Assembly (NCBI RefSeq): GCF_900290235.1
Contig: NZ_OLMK01000027.1
Span: forward strand, 1-34,376
Direction: 5' to 3'
DNA from: Streptomyces sp. MA5143a
GTDB taxonomy: Bacteria; Actinomycetota; Actinomycetes; Streptomycetales; Streptomycetaceae
DNA length: 34,376 bases
This document shows positions 1-6,413 of this stretch, piece after piece (position 1 is the first letter of the stretch; each line of letters begins with the position of its first letter). The notes beneath the pieces are model-generated. The model was not told the origin of the DNA, made no database searches, and was given only the letters and a program-made list of their open reading frames with translations. Position numbers and translations under genes: made by a program.

Positions 1-1
1 G

Positions 2-226
2 AACCGCGACCGTGGGTTCGACCGTGGTGGCCGTTCCTTCGAGCGCCGTGACGACCGTGGTGGTCACCGGGGCAGCGACCGTCCGTTCAACCGGGACCGC
101 CAGGGCGACCGTCCGGGCTTCCGCTCCGGCGGCCACGAGCGTCCGTACGGCCGCCGTGACGACCACCGTGGCACCGGCTCCTTCGGCCGCCGCGAGGACA
201 AGCCGCGCTGGAAGCGCAACGGCTGA
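2..226 (+). CDS. C-terminal tail of a probable DEAD-box RNA helicase (partial)
   Basis: Only the last 74 codons are in the window, in frame 2, ending at TGA 224-226. The peptide is almost entirely Arg, Gly, Asp, Phe and Ser, with repeated RDRGGRS, RDDRGGHRG and FGRREDKPRWKRNG-type segments. Such RGG-like basic tails end actinobacterial DEAD-box RNA helicases of the RhlE/DeaD type, where they act as nonspecific RNA-binding extensions. No helicase motif is visible because the body of the gene lies to the left, so the family is inferred from tail composition alone. Another RGG-tailed RNA-binding protein is possible. A strong terminator starts 26 bases after the stop. Confidence 0.65.
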   Translation, partial: NRDRGFDRGGRSFERRDDRGGHRGSDRPFNRDRQGDRPGFRSGGHERPYGRRDDHRGTGSFGRREDKPRWKRNG

Positions 227-251
227 CCGAGGCCGAGCGCCCAGTATCTGA

Positions 252-293
252 ACGCCGTGGCCCCCACCTTCCGGGTGGGGGCCACGGCGTTTT
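252..293 (+). terminator. Perfect intrinsic terminator after the helicase-like gene
   Basis: A 17-bp perfectly paired stem (252-268 with 274-290) has a 5-base loop, TTCCG. The stem is followed by a short T run (TTTT, 290-293). It sits 26 bases after the stop codon at 226. Confidence 0.9.
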
Positions 294-378
294 ATGTCGC
301 GCTCCGGGGCGGCGGCGGTGGCGGGTGTGCACCGGAGCCCGGGAGGCAGGCCGGGCTGGGCCGATTTTCAGCCATCGT

Positions 379-392
379 GTGACGCATGTCAC
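379..392. promoter_or_regulatory. Inverted repeat GTGAC-N4-GTCAC upstream of the permease gene
   Basis: The sequence is GTGACGCATGTCAC, two perfect 5-base arms around a 4-base spacer, 27 bases before the chosen start codon of the permease. The size and position suit an operator for a dimeric regulator, for example of the GntR type. No regulator gene is adjacent, so its use is unproven. Confidence 0.35.
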
Positions 393-419
393 GCCCTCCG
401 TGAGGGAATTGCTGGGGGC

Positions 420-1994
420 ATGACAGATTACGACATAGCCCGTGGGGCGTCCGGGGCCTCGGTCCCGGATTCGGTGTCGGTCACGGTGTCGGACGAGGAA
501 CGACTGGCCCAACTGGGCTACACCCAGGTCCTCGCACGCCGTATGTCCGCGTTCTCGAACTACGCGGTCTCCTTCACGATCATCTCGGTCCTGTCCGGCT
601 GCATGACCCTGTACCTGTTCGGTATGAACACCGGCGGCCCGGCGGTGATCACCTGGGGCTGGGTCGGGGTCGGGCTGATGACGCTGTTCGTCGGCCTCGC
701 GATGGCCGAGATCTGCTCGGCCTACCCGACCTCCGCGGGCCTGTACTTCTGGTCGCACCGGCTGGCGCCGCCCCGGACGGCGGCGGCGTGGGCGTGGTTC
801 ACGGGCTGGTTCAACGTCCTCGGCCAGGTCGCGGTGACCGCCGGCATCGACTTCGGCGCGGCGTCGTTCCTCGCCGCGTACCTGAACCTGGAGTTCGGCT
901 TCGAGGTGACGCCCGGCCGCACGATCCTGCTGTTCGCGGCGATCCTGCTGCTGCACGGCCTGCTGAACACCTTCGGCGTGCGTATCGTCGGCCTGCTGAA
1001 CAGCATCAGCGTGTGGTGGCACGTCCTGGGTGTCGTGGTGATCGTCGGCGCCCTCGCGATCGTCCCCGACGAGCACCGCTCGGCGTCCTTCGTCTTCACC
1101 GAGTTCGTCAACAACACGGGCTGGGGCAGCGCGTTCTACGTCGTCCTCCTGGGCCTGCTGATGGCGCAGTACACCTTCACCGGGTACGACGCCTCCGCGC
1201 ACATGACCGAGGAGACCCACGACGCGTCCACGGCCGGCCCCAAGGGCATCGTCCGCTCCATCTGGACGTCCTGGGTGGCGGGACTCGTACTGCTGCTCGG
1301 CTTCACCTTCGCCATCCAGTCCTACGACGGCGCCCTGAAGTCGGCGACGGGGGTGCCGCCGGCCCAGATCCTGATGGACGCGCTCGGCGCCACCGCCGGG
1401 AAGCTGCTGCTCCTCGTCGTCATCGGCGCGCAGCTGTTCTGCGGCATGGCGTCCGTGACCGCCAACAGCCGCATGATCTACGCCTTCTCGCGCGACGGCG
1501 CCCTGCCGTTCTCGCACCTCTGGCACACGGTCAGTCCGCGCACCCGGACGCCCGTCGCGGCGGTGTGGCTGGCGGCGGGCGGGGCGCTCGTCCTGGGCCT
1601 TCCGTATCTGATCAACGTGACGGCGTACGCGGCCGTGACCTCCATCGCCGTCATCGGCCTGTACATCGCCTATGTGATCCCGACGCTCCTGCGGCTCCGC
1701 AAGGGCGACGCGTTCGAGCGGGGGCCGTGGCATCTGGGCCGCTGGTCGCGGACGATCGGTGTCATCTCGGTGACCTGGGTCTTCGTCATCACCGTCCTCT
1801 TCATGCTGCCCCAGCTCTCCCCCGTCACCTGGGAGAACTTCAACTACGCCCCCGTCGCGGTCCTGGTGGTCCTCGGCTTCGCCGCGATCTGGTGGACCGC
1901 CTCGGCCCGCCACTGGTTCCTCAACCCCGAGCACGAACGGAACGTGGCGCGGGCGAAGGGGAGGGAGGGGGCACCGGAGCCGGTGGATCCGTAG
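420..1994 (+). CDS. APC-family amino-acid/amine permease
   Basis: This 524-residue integral membrane protein has about 12 hydrophobic segments and belongs to the amino acid-polyamine-organocation superfamily. Near residue 35 the start of the transport domain reads LARRMSAFSNYAVSFTIISV, followed by the glycine-rich first helix region and FVGLAMAEICSAYPTSAGLY. That consensus is typical of the GABA/choline/amino-acid permease branch. A conserved TGYDASAHMTEET loop occurs in the middle, and the C-terminus ends in a charged cytoplasmic tail. Substrate probably is an amino acid or amine taken up by proton symport, but it cannot be fixed from sequence. The ATG at 420 was chosen over upstream in-frame codons because homologues begin about 30 residues before the LARRM motif and a G-rich patch (414-418) lies just before it. 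The gene stands alone between a terminator and tRNA-Lys. Confidence 0.9.
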   Translation: MTDYDIARGASGASVPDSVSVTVSDEERLAQLGYTQVLARRMSAFSNYAVSFTIISVLSGCMTLYLFGMNTGGPAVITWGWVGVGLMTLFVGLAMAEICSAYPTSAGLYFWSHRLAPPRTAAAWAWFTGWFNVLGQVAVTAGIDFGAASFLAAYLNLEFGFEVTPGRTILLFAAILLLHGLLNTFGVRIVGLLNSISVWWHVLGVVVIVGALAIVPDEHRSASFVFTEFVNNTGWGSAFYVVLLGLLMAQYTFTGYDASAHMTEETHDASTAGPKGIVRSIWTSWVAGLVLLLGFTFAIQSYDGALKSATGVPPAQILMDALGATAGKLLLLVVIGAQLFCGMASVTANSRMIYAFSRDGALPFSHLWHTVSPRTRTPVAAVWLAAGGALVLGLPYLINVTAYAAVTSIAVIGLYIAYVIPTLLRLRKGDAFERGPWHLGRWSRTIGVISVTWVFVITVLFMLPQLSPVTWENFNYAPVAVLVVLGFAAIWWTASARHWFLNPEHERNVARAKGREGAPEPVDP

Positions 1995-2174
1995 GGCGGG
2001 GGTGCCACCGTCCCCGCCGGGCCCGGACCCGTTGATGTGCCTCTGCTTCCGCCGATCTTCCGCCCGTTCTGTTCTGTGGCGAACCTTTTTGCGGCTCCCC
2101 GACGCGGCCGGGTCACCGATACCCGATCGGAGTCCCGGCCTCGTCCGGCTATGCTCGGGTAGGCAACATCGCCT

Positions 2175-2247
2175 GGGCCCTTAGCTCAATTGGCAGAGCA
2201 GTGGACTTTTAATCCATTGGTTGTGGGTTCGAGTCCCACAGGGCCTA
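2175..2247 (+). tRNA. tRNA-Lys (anticodon UUU)
   Basis: This 73-base cloverleaf has a 7-bp acceptor stem (first pair G-U), a D stem GCTC/GAGC, anticodon stem GTGGA/TCCAT with loop CTTTTAA (anticodon TTT), T stem GTGGG/CCCAC around TTCGAGT, and discriminator A at 2247. CCA is not encoded. A TATGCT hexamer at 2150-2155 is a plausible -10 element, with no clear -35. Confidence 0.95.
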
Positions 2248-2286
2248 CGGTTCGCGGGTGAGGCACTGCCTCTCTGACCTGCGGTG

Positions 2287-2331
2287 CGGCGCCCGGGTCG
2301 GCTTCGGTCGGCTCGGGCGCCGACGTGTTTT
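2287..2331 (+). terminator. Hairpin with T-rich tail downstream of tRNA-Lys
   Basis: Arms CGGCGCCCG (2287-2295) and CGGGCGCCG (2314-2322) pair perfectly around an 18-base loop and are followed by ACGTGTTTT. The hairpin is 40 bases after the tRNA end. It is the best candidate for the end of that transcript. Confidence 0.6.
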
Positions 2332-2365
2332 CGGGGCCGGGCGCGCGGGTGCGCGGGTGCGCGCA

Positions 2366-2401
2366 GAGGGCGCCCGCCCGGTGGGACGGGCAGGCGCCCT
2401 C
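2366..2401. terminator. Hairpin at the end of the minus-strand protease/membrane-protein genes
   Basis: A 9-bp stem (GAGGGCGCC 2366-2374 with GGCGCCCTC 2393-2401) is extended by 4 inner pairs (2377-2380 with 2387-2390) across a 2x2 internal loop. There is no T-tract on either strand, as is common for high-GC actinobacterial terminators. It lies 29 bases downstream of the minus-strand gene ending at 2430. Confidence 0.6.
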
Positions 2402-2429
2402 GCGGCGATGGATCAGACGGGCCGGGCGG

Positions 2430-3422
2430 TTACTCGCAGGCGGTGGTCGCCTCGGTCCGGGCGGCGGCGCCCTTCTGCGCGGCGGACGAGGCCGTGGACG
2501 AGGTGGTCCCGGTCGGCTCGGCGTTCCGGAGGGCCCGGGCCAGGTCCGAGGCGCCCTTGCCGGTGAGTTGGTCCTCCAGGGAGTGGTTCGGGTCCTCCGG
2601 GTCGTCCTCGGCCTTCGCCGCGGCCAGGGCGCGGGCCGCCGACGTCACCGATCCCTGGGACTCGCCCTGCCCGAGGACCTTGCCGTCGAAGGGGATGTTC
2701 GAGTCGCTGCCGAGGCCCCGCCACTGGCCGGGTATCTCGTCGTCGCCCTCGGCGCACACCGGGGGCTGCCATTCGATGGCCATGACGTAGCTGTGCCCCA
2801 GCTCGATCCGGGGCTGGTCCTCGCCGGTCATCTTCTCGCGGTGGGCGGTGTCGCCGCCCGTGAACTGCCAGCCGTGCGCCACCCACGAGAACGACGCCGG
2901 CGCCGGCTTGCCCGGGGTGTCGCTGGACCAGAGGACGTCGTCGACCCGGAGGGTCACGTCGCGCAGTATCAGGCCCTCCCCGTGCTCGAGTTCCTCGGCC
3001 GTCGGGCTGATCTCCCGCTCGGCGACCGGTGTCACCGCGACCACGTGGTCGGCGTAGGTCACCCAGTCCGCCGCCGTCTGGCTCGGATGCCGGTCGCTGC
3101 CGTGCGCGACGATCAGACCGCCGGACGTCGTGGCCCGGCCGGCCGCCTCGGTGCGCGACGGGTCCCGCGCGACGAGAGCCGTCACGCAGACCGCCGCGGC
3201 GGTCACGGCGGCTGCCGTACCGACGAGAGTCGCGAGGCGCGTGACGCGGCTCAGCCGCCGCACACGGCGGTCACCTTCACCCGCGGCCGCCTCGCTGCCG
3301 GCCGCGGCTCCTTGCGGAGTCGCGGCCCGCTCCGCGGTCGCGCCCCGCTCTGCCTGGCCCGCGCTGTCGCCGTCCTCCACGGCCCGCCTCGCGGCCGTCG
3401 TGTCTCTCTCCACGTTCTCCAT
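2430..3422 (-). CDS. Membrane-anchored hypothetical protein
   Basis: The 330-residue product has a charged, Ala/Glu-rich cytoplasmic N-terminus (about 1-58), one transmembrane helix (about 62-86, LATLVGTAAAVTAAAVCVTA) and an extracytoplasmic domain of about 240 residues. That domain includes ADHVVAVTPVAE, LRDVTLRVDDVLWSS and GHSYVMAIEW. The pattern of a 'VV.V' strand, a 'V.VDDVLW' strand and a 'G..YV.AIEW' strand resembles the domain of the membrane protein at 4399-5217, and the tail is Ala/Thr-rich. I do not recognise a named family. The start at 3422 was chosen because GGGGGAG precedes it by 3 bases. An upstream in-frame ATG at 3464 would overlap the preceding gene and has no such site. It follows the metzincin gene by 28 bases and is probably cotranscribed with it. 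Confidence 0.7.
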   Translation of the reverse strand: MENVERDTTAARRAVEDGDSAGQAERGATAERAATPQGAAAGSEAAAGEGDRRVRRLSRVTRLATLVGTAAAVTAAAVCVTALVARDPSRTEAAGRATTSGGLIVAHGSDRHPSQTAADWVTYADHVVAVTPVAEREISPTAEELEHGEGLILRDVTLRVDDVLWSSDTPGKPAPASFSWVAHGWQFTGGDTAHREKMTGEDQPRIELGHSYVMAIEWQPPVCAEGDDEIPGQWRGLGSDSNIPFDGKVLGQGESQGSVTSAARALAAAKAEDDPEDPNHSLEDQLTGKGASDLARALRNAEPTGTTSSTASSAAQKGAAARTEATTACE

Positions 3423-3450
3423 GCTCTCCCCCGTGTTCCCTGCGGCCCCG

Positions 3451-4113
3451 TCAGTAGTTGGCATTGATGTTTTCCCGGTTGTTCGTGCCGAGGCTGTCGG
3501 CGAACCCGGGTGTCTTCTTCATGCAGCCGAGCTTGGAGTCCTGGTTGGGCAGTGTGGGGGAGGCCTCGGCGCCGTGGAGCAGGCCGACGGCGTGACCGGT
3601 CTCGTGGCAGGACAGGCCGGGGCTGTAGTGGCCGCCGCCCTCGATACGGACGTACTGCTGGTCGCACTTGAAGGCGCCGGGGCTGTTGTCGTTGCACCAG
3701 GTGAGGCCCTCGTCGCTGCCCGGGACGGTGGCCTCGGCGTAGTAGATGTCCGTCTCCGAGTCCCCGGTCCAGGAGGGCGAGGAGTCGTAGCTGACCTTCA
3801 GGTCGGTCTTGTCGTGGAACTCCTGGATGGCCACCCGGACGTTCGCCTTGTCGATGTCCTCCAGCTTGTCGTTGCCGCCGCTGTCCATGTAGTAGGTGAC
3901 GTCGGCGTTGTCGGTGCGGCAGACGGTGCCGCCGGACATACCGGTGAGGCAGCCGACGGTGTAGTTGTTCGTGGGGACGAGGTTGTCGGTCGCCGCGGCC
4001 CAGGTGACGGCCGCGGCGGCGATGACGGTGATGCCGGACAGGGCGACGGCGATGCCGGCCCTTCGGCGGTGGGACTGCGCGGATCTCGGTGGTGCCGCAG
4101 AGGCTGGTGACAC
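3451..4113 (-). CDS. Small metzincin-type zinc metalloprotease, membrane-anchored or secreted
   Basis: This is a 220-residue protein with a basic N-terminus, a hydrophobic segment at about 20-41 (signal peptide or anchor) and an extracytoplasmic catalytic domain. The zinc-binding motif HETGHAVGLLH (170-180) matches the metzincin consensus HExxHxxGxxH, with Glu171 as general base. Met198 in LGCMKK is placed as the Met-turn. Six cysteines (55/65, 140/150, 169/197) could form three disulfides, as expected outside the cell. The fold is probably matrixin- or snapalysin-like; the substrate is unknown. The GTG at 4113 was chosen because GAGGGGAACC directly precedes it. An upstream in-frame ATG at 4200 has no ribosome-binding site. 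The gene lies between two genes for single-span membrane proteins, all on the minus strand. Confidence 0.8.
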   Translation of the reverse strand: MSPASAAPPRSAQSHRRRAGIAVALSGITVIAAAAVTWAAATDNLVPTNNYTVGCLTGMSGGTVCRTDNADVTYYMDSGGNDKLEDIDKANVRVAIQEFHDKTDLKVSYDSSPSWTGDSETDIYYAEATVPGSDEGLTWCNDNSPGAFKCDQQYVRIEGGGHYSPGLSCHETGHAVGLLHGAEASPTLPNQDSKLGCMKKTPGFADSLGTNNRENINANY

Positions 4114-4398
4114 GGTTCCCCTCGTTTCACTCGCGGTCGGGCTCGAGCAGCCCGAGGGGACGCGTGTCGCCGGTCCGGCGGGCGCGGGCGAAGAGCCCAT
4201 GGCGGCCCCCGGACAGCGGGCGAGTGAGGTCTCGGCGAGGCATGGTCGATCGGTCGCCCCGCCGAGATGTGGTCAGTTGCGTGTTTCCCCCGGGCAACTG
4301 AAGCCACGATTAGCGCACTTGTGTTCGCCCGCGGTCAAGAGTTAATCGTTTCAAAGCGATTGGTATCAGCCATGTGCTTTCTGGCCGCCGGCCGTCGG
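4114..4398. other. Intergenic region upstream of the metzincin gene
   Basis: No gene is seen. The stretch is less GC-rich than its surroundings, especially 4310-4375, and should contain the metzincin promoter reading leftwards. It holds the inverted repeat CAGTTGC (4274-4280)/GCAACTG (4294-4300) and a second pair AATCG/CGATT around TTTCAAAG near 4344-4361. A TTGACC hexamer on the minus strand near 4335 is a possible -35, without a well-spaced -10. Confidence 0.5.
4274..4300. promoter_or_regulatory. Inverted repeat CAGTTGC-N13-GCAACTG
   Basis: Two perfect 7-base arms (4274-4280 and 4294-4300) flank a 13-base spacer between the membrane-protein gene and the metzincin gene, both reading leftwards. 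It could be an operator or a weak terminator hairpin. The sequence does not decide. Confidence 0.35.
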
Positions 4399-5217
4399 CT
4401 ACCCCTGCCCCGGCGTATCCCTCCACTCGGGAGGGCATTCGGTGCCCGCCGCGTCGGGCAGGCCCTGCTCGATCTTGGCTCGATATGACTGGAGTTGGTC
4501 GCCCTGGAAGACGTCCGTCTCCTGGTCGCGCCGTTCCGGAACGACGATCAGAAGGTGCTGCCCCTGCTTCCAGGGCTCACGGACACCTGCCTCGGTGGGG
4601 TCCACCACGTCGAGGGTGATGCGTTCCGCGCCCCGGGCCGGCTTGATCCAGTCCTGGACGTCGAAGGTCACGACGACCCGGCCCGCCTCGGAGGACGGCT
4701 TCACGGCCACGACGTCCCCCTCCGCGATGGTCCGCCCGCAGGCGATCCATTCGAGGAGGGTCTGCCCCTTGCCGGACGCGTTCTCGCCGCCCCCCGACCG
4801 GTCGGAGCCGGCGTTCGTCGTCCCGCCGCCGATCAGGGTGGACCCGAGGACCCCGGCGCAGAGCGCGGCGGCGGAGACGAGCCCCGCCAGGACGACCCCG
4901 CGCCGACGCCACCACACCGTTCCCGTACGGGAGTTCGAGCCGCCGACCGAAACTGAGCCGCTGGCCGAAACTGAGCCGCCGACCGAAACTGAGCCGCCGG
5001 CCGGACCTGAGCCGCCGTCCGGACCTGAGCCGCCGGTCGGACTCGGCCCCGCACCGGCCGGTTGCGGGTCGGCACCGGCCCGTCGGGTATCGGCGCCGCT
5101 CACCCGCCCCTCGGTGACGGGTGTCGAAGAGAGGGGGTCGGGGCGTCCCGCCTCCTCGCCAATCAGGGCGAAGGCCCGGCGCAGCAGGGCCTCGTCCGAC
5201 TCGGGCTGATAGGTCAC
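4399..5217 (-). CDS. Membrane protein coupled to the ECF sigma gene, possible anti-sigma or sensor partner
   Basis: This 272-residue protein has an N-terminal cytoplasmic part (SDEALLRRAFALIGEEAG), a Gly/Ser/Val hexapeptide-repeat linker (about 58-94), one transmembrane helix (about 108-130) and an extracytoplasmic domain. The domain includes EGDVVAVKP, VVVTFDVQDWIKP and GQHLLIVVPERRD. The GTG start at 5217 lies 2 bases past the sigma-gene stop, and its Shine-Dalgarno sequence GGAGGTGATC lies inside the sigma gene's last codons. Translation is therefore almost certainly coupled. Context suggests an anti-sigma or signal-sensing partner, but no canonical zinc-binding anti-sigma motif is present, so this is inference. 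The beta-rich outer domain resembles the 'TFxVxxxWK' pattern of netrin/TIMP-like folds, a weak visual match only. Confidence 0.75.
   Translation of the reverse strand: MTYQPESDEALLRRAFALIGEEAGRPDPLSSTPVTEGRVSGADTRRAGADPQPAGAGPSPTGGSGPDGGSGPAGGSVSVGGSVSASGSVSVGGSNSRTGTVWWRRRGVVLAGLVSAAALCAGVLGSTLIGGGTTNAGSDRSGGGENASGKGQTLLEWIACGRTIAEGDVVAVKPSSEAGRVVVTFDVQDWIKPARGAERITLDVVDPTEAGVREPWKQGQHLLIVVPERRDQETDVFQGDQLQSYRAKIEQGLPDAAGTECPPEWRDTPGQG
4939..5046. repeat. Six tandem 18-bp repeats inside a coding region
   Basis: Six consecutive copies of an 18-bp unit (first copy GCCGCCGACCGAAACTGA) occupy 4939-5046. Copies 1 to 3 carry GAAACTGA and copies 4 to 5 GGACCTGA. On the minus strand they encode hexapeptides of the GGSVSV/GGSGPA type in the linker of the membrane protein. 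Copy number probably varies between strains by slippage. Confidence 0.9.
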
Positions 5218-5218
5218 C

Positions 5219-5821
5219 TCAGATCACCTCCATCTCTCGCAGCCGTGCCCCGATGGCAGCGACCGCCGTGTGCAGTCGGCTCTTGACCGTGCCCTCGGGT
5301 ATGTCGAGGAGCCGTGCGATCTCCCGTACCGGCAGATCCGTGTAGAAGCGGAGGGCGAGGATCTGCCGCTGTACTGCGGGCAGCCCCTCCAACCCGTCCG
5401 CCACCGCCAGGGCCAGCAACCTGTCCTCCTCCGAGTGCTCCACCGGAGGGCGCTGCTGCCAGCGGGCGGCCAGCCGTTCGTGCAGGCCGGCGTCGCGGGC
5501 GCGGGCCCGGTGCCAGTCGACGGCGACGCGGGACGCCACGACCGACAGCCACGCCTGCCGCTTGCGGATCACTTCTCCGGTCTGCCGGGCCTGGGTCTCC
5601 AGCAGCTTCAACCGGACCTGCTGCACACCGTCGTCGAGCTCACCCCACGGGACTCCGCCGAGAAGCAGTACGGCACGCACCAACTCGACGTCCGCGGCCT
5701 CCGACAGCGCGGCTTCCGACAGCGCGGCCTCGGACCGCGTGGTCGCCGCCGGCGCGACCGCCGCCTCCGCGGCACCCCCGTCGGTGAGCCCCGCCGGTCC
5801 TGTTCTGTGCTTACGGGCCAT
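5219..5821 (-). CDS. ECF-type sigma-70 family RNA polymerase sigma factor
   Basis: The product is 200 residues. The region-4 HTH at the C-terminus is clear: LPAVQRQILALRFYTDLPV, then REIARLLDIPEGTVKSRLHT, the classic sigma-4 helix-turn-helix that binds the -35 element. The N-terminal half holds a divergent region 2 (WGELDDGVQQVRLKLLE, then RKRQAWLSVVASRVAVDWHRA). The extreme N-terminus carries three SEAAL/SEAAD repeats. The ATG at 5821 has AAGGAGG about 8 bases upstream. The last codons contain the ribosome-binding site of the membrane-protein gene, so the two form an operon, the usual ECF-sigma/membrane-partner arrangement. Targets are unknown; the two minus-strand genes further downstream are plausible members of the regulon. 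Confidence 0.9.
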   Translation of the reverse strand: MARKHRTGPAGLTDGGAAEAAVAPAATTRSEAALSEAALSEAADVELVRAVLLLGGVPWGELDDGVQQVRLKLLETQARQTGEVIRKRQAWLSVVASRVAVDWHRARARDAGLHERLAARWQQRPPVEHSEEDRLLALAVADGLEGLPAVQRQILALRFYTDLPVREIARLLDIPEGTVKSRLHTAVAAIGARLREMEVI

Positions 5822-5961
5822 CCCCGCCTTCCCTCCTTTCTCATTCGACGGAGTACACCGAGGAAACGTTCGTGAGCGGGAGCGGCGGCGACGACGCCGG
5901 GAGGGACGGGAACCCCGATTGAACGTCCGTCGCGTCCGAAGGCGCAGCGGGGGCGTGGATC

Positions 5962-6114
5962 AAGGTGCGCCCCCTCGAATCTGCCGACACAGGCCGCTCG
6001 ATCCGGACCTACCGCACGGGCGCCGACATCCGTTCCTCTCCGGCGGCGGCCTCCGGCACCGTGTACGTGGGCAACGGCAGCGGCACGGTGTACGCGGTCA
6101 GGGCCTGGCCTCCG
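5962..6114 (+). pseudogene. Remnant of a PQQ-type beta-propeller repeat protein
   Basis: Frame 1 reads RSIRTYRTGADIRSSPAA followed by SGTVYVGNGSGTVYAVRA. This is one near-perfect blade of the PQQ-like beta-propeller repeat (consensus xWxFxTGxxVxSSPAVxxGTVYVGSxDGxLYALxA). In-frame sequence upstream soon meets a stop (TGA near 5920), and no SD-preceded start is present. Downstream it runs into the tRNA terminator. One blade cannot make a propeller, so this is most likely a decayed gene end left beside tRNA-fMet. Confidence 0.6.
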
Positions 6115-6124
6115 GCACGCATAC

Positions 6125-6169
6125 AAAAGACCCGGGGCCGGAATCCTCATCGGATTCCGGCCCCGGGTC
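6125..6169 (-). terminator. Strong terminator downstream of tRNA-fMet
   Basis: An 18-bp perfect stem (6129-6146 with 6152-6169) has the loop TCATC. On the minus strand it is followed by a T run, seen as AAAA at 6125-6128 on the plus strand. It lies 6 bases beyond the tRNA 3' end. Confidence 0.92.
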
Positions 6170-6175
6170 CTTCAG

Positions 6176-6249
6176 TAGCGGGGACAGGATTTGAACCTGC
6201 GACCTCTGGGTTATGAGCCCAGCGAGCTACCGAGCTGCTCCACCCCGCG
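6176..6249 (-). tRNA. Initiator tRNA-fMet (anticodon CAU)
   Basis: The 74-base cloverleaf on the minus strand has the anticodon loop CTCATAA. Its anticodon stem ends in the three consecutive G-C pairs (GGG/CCC) that mark initiator tRNAs, and the first acceptor position is unpaired (C1 opposite U72). The T arm is GCAGG-TTCAAAT-CCTGT and the discriminator is A. CCA is not encoded. On the minus strand upstream, TACACT is a plausible -10. Confidence 0.95.
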
Positions 6250-6413
6250 TCGGTGAAACCAGTGTACGTCATGCGCGGGACTCGAAGCACACGGGTTTGT
6301 CGAGACCCCGAACACAGCCGTTCCGCGACGCTCTGCCCCCGTTCCCCTGCTGCCCCAGCTGCCCAGCTGCCCCCTGTCTACCCGTGCCCCCTGCCCTCCC
6401 GTCCCCCTCCTTC

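Noticed and set aside
87..1934. 615-codon open frame on the minus strand opposite the permease
   Set aside because: It is antisense to a clear 12-helix transporter, has an Arg/Asp/Gly-rich composition typical of high-GC shadow frames, and has no domain or ribosome-binding site.
2430..3464. Longer N-terminus for the membrane protein starting at 3464
   Set aside because: It would overlap the last codons of the upstream protease gene and has no ribosome-binding site, whereas 3422 has GGGGGAG just before it.
4939..5046. CRISPR-like array of short repeats
   Set aside because: The 18-bp units are contiguous with no unique spacers, are in frame and encode a linker.
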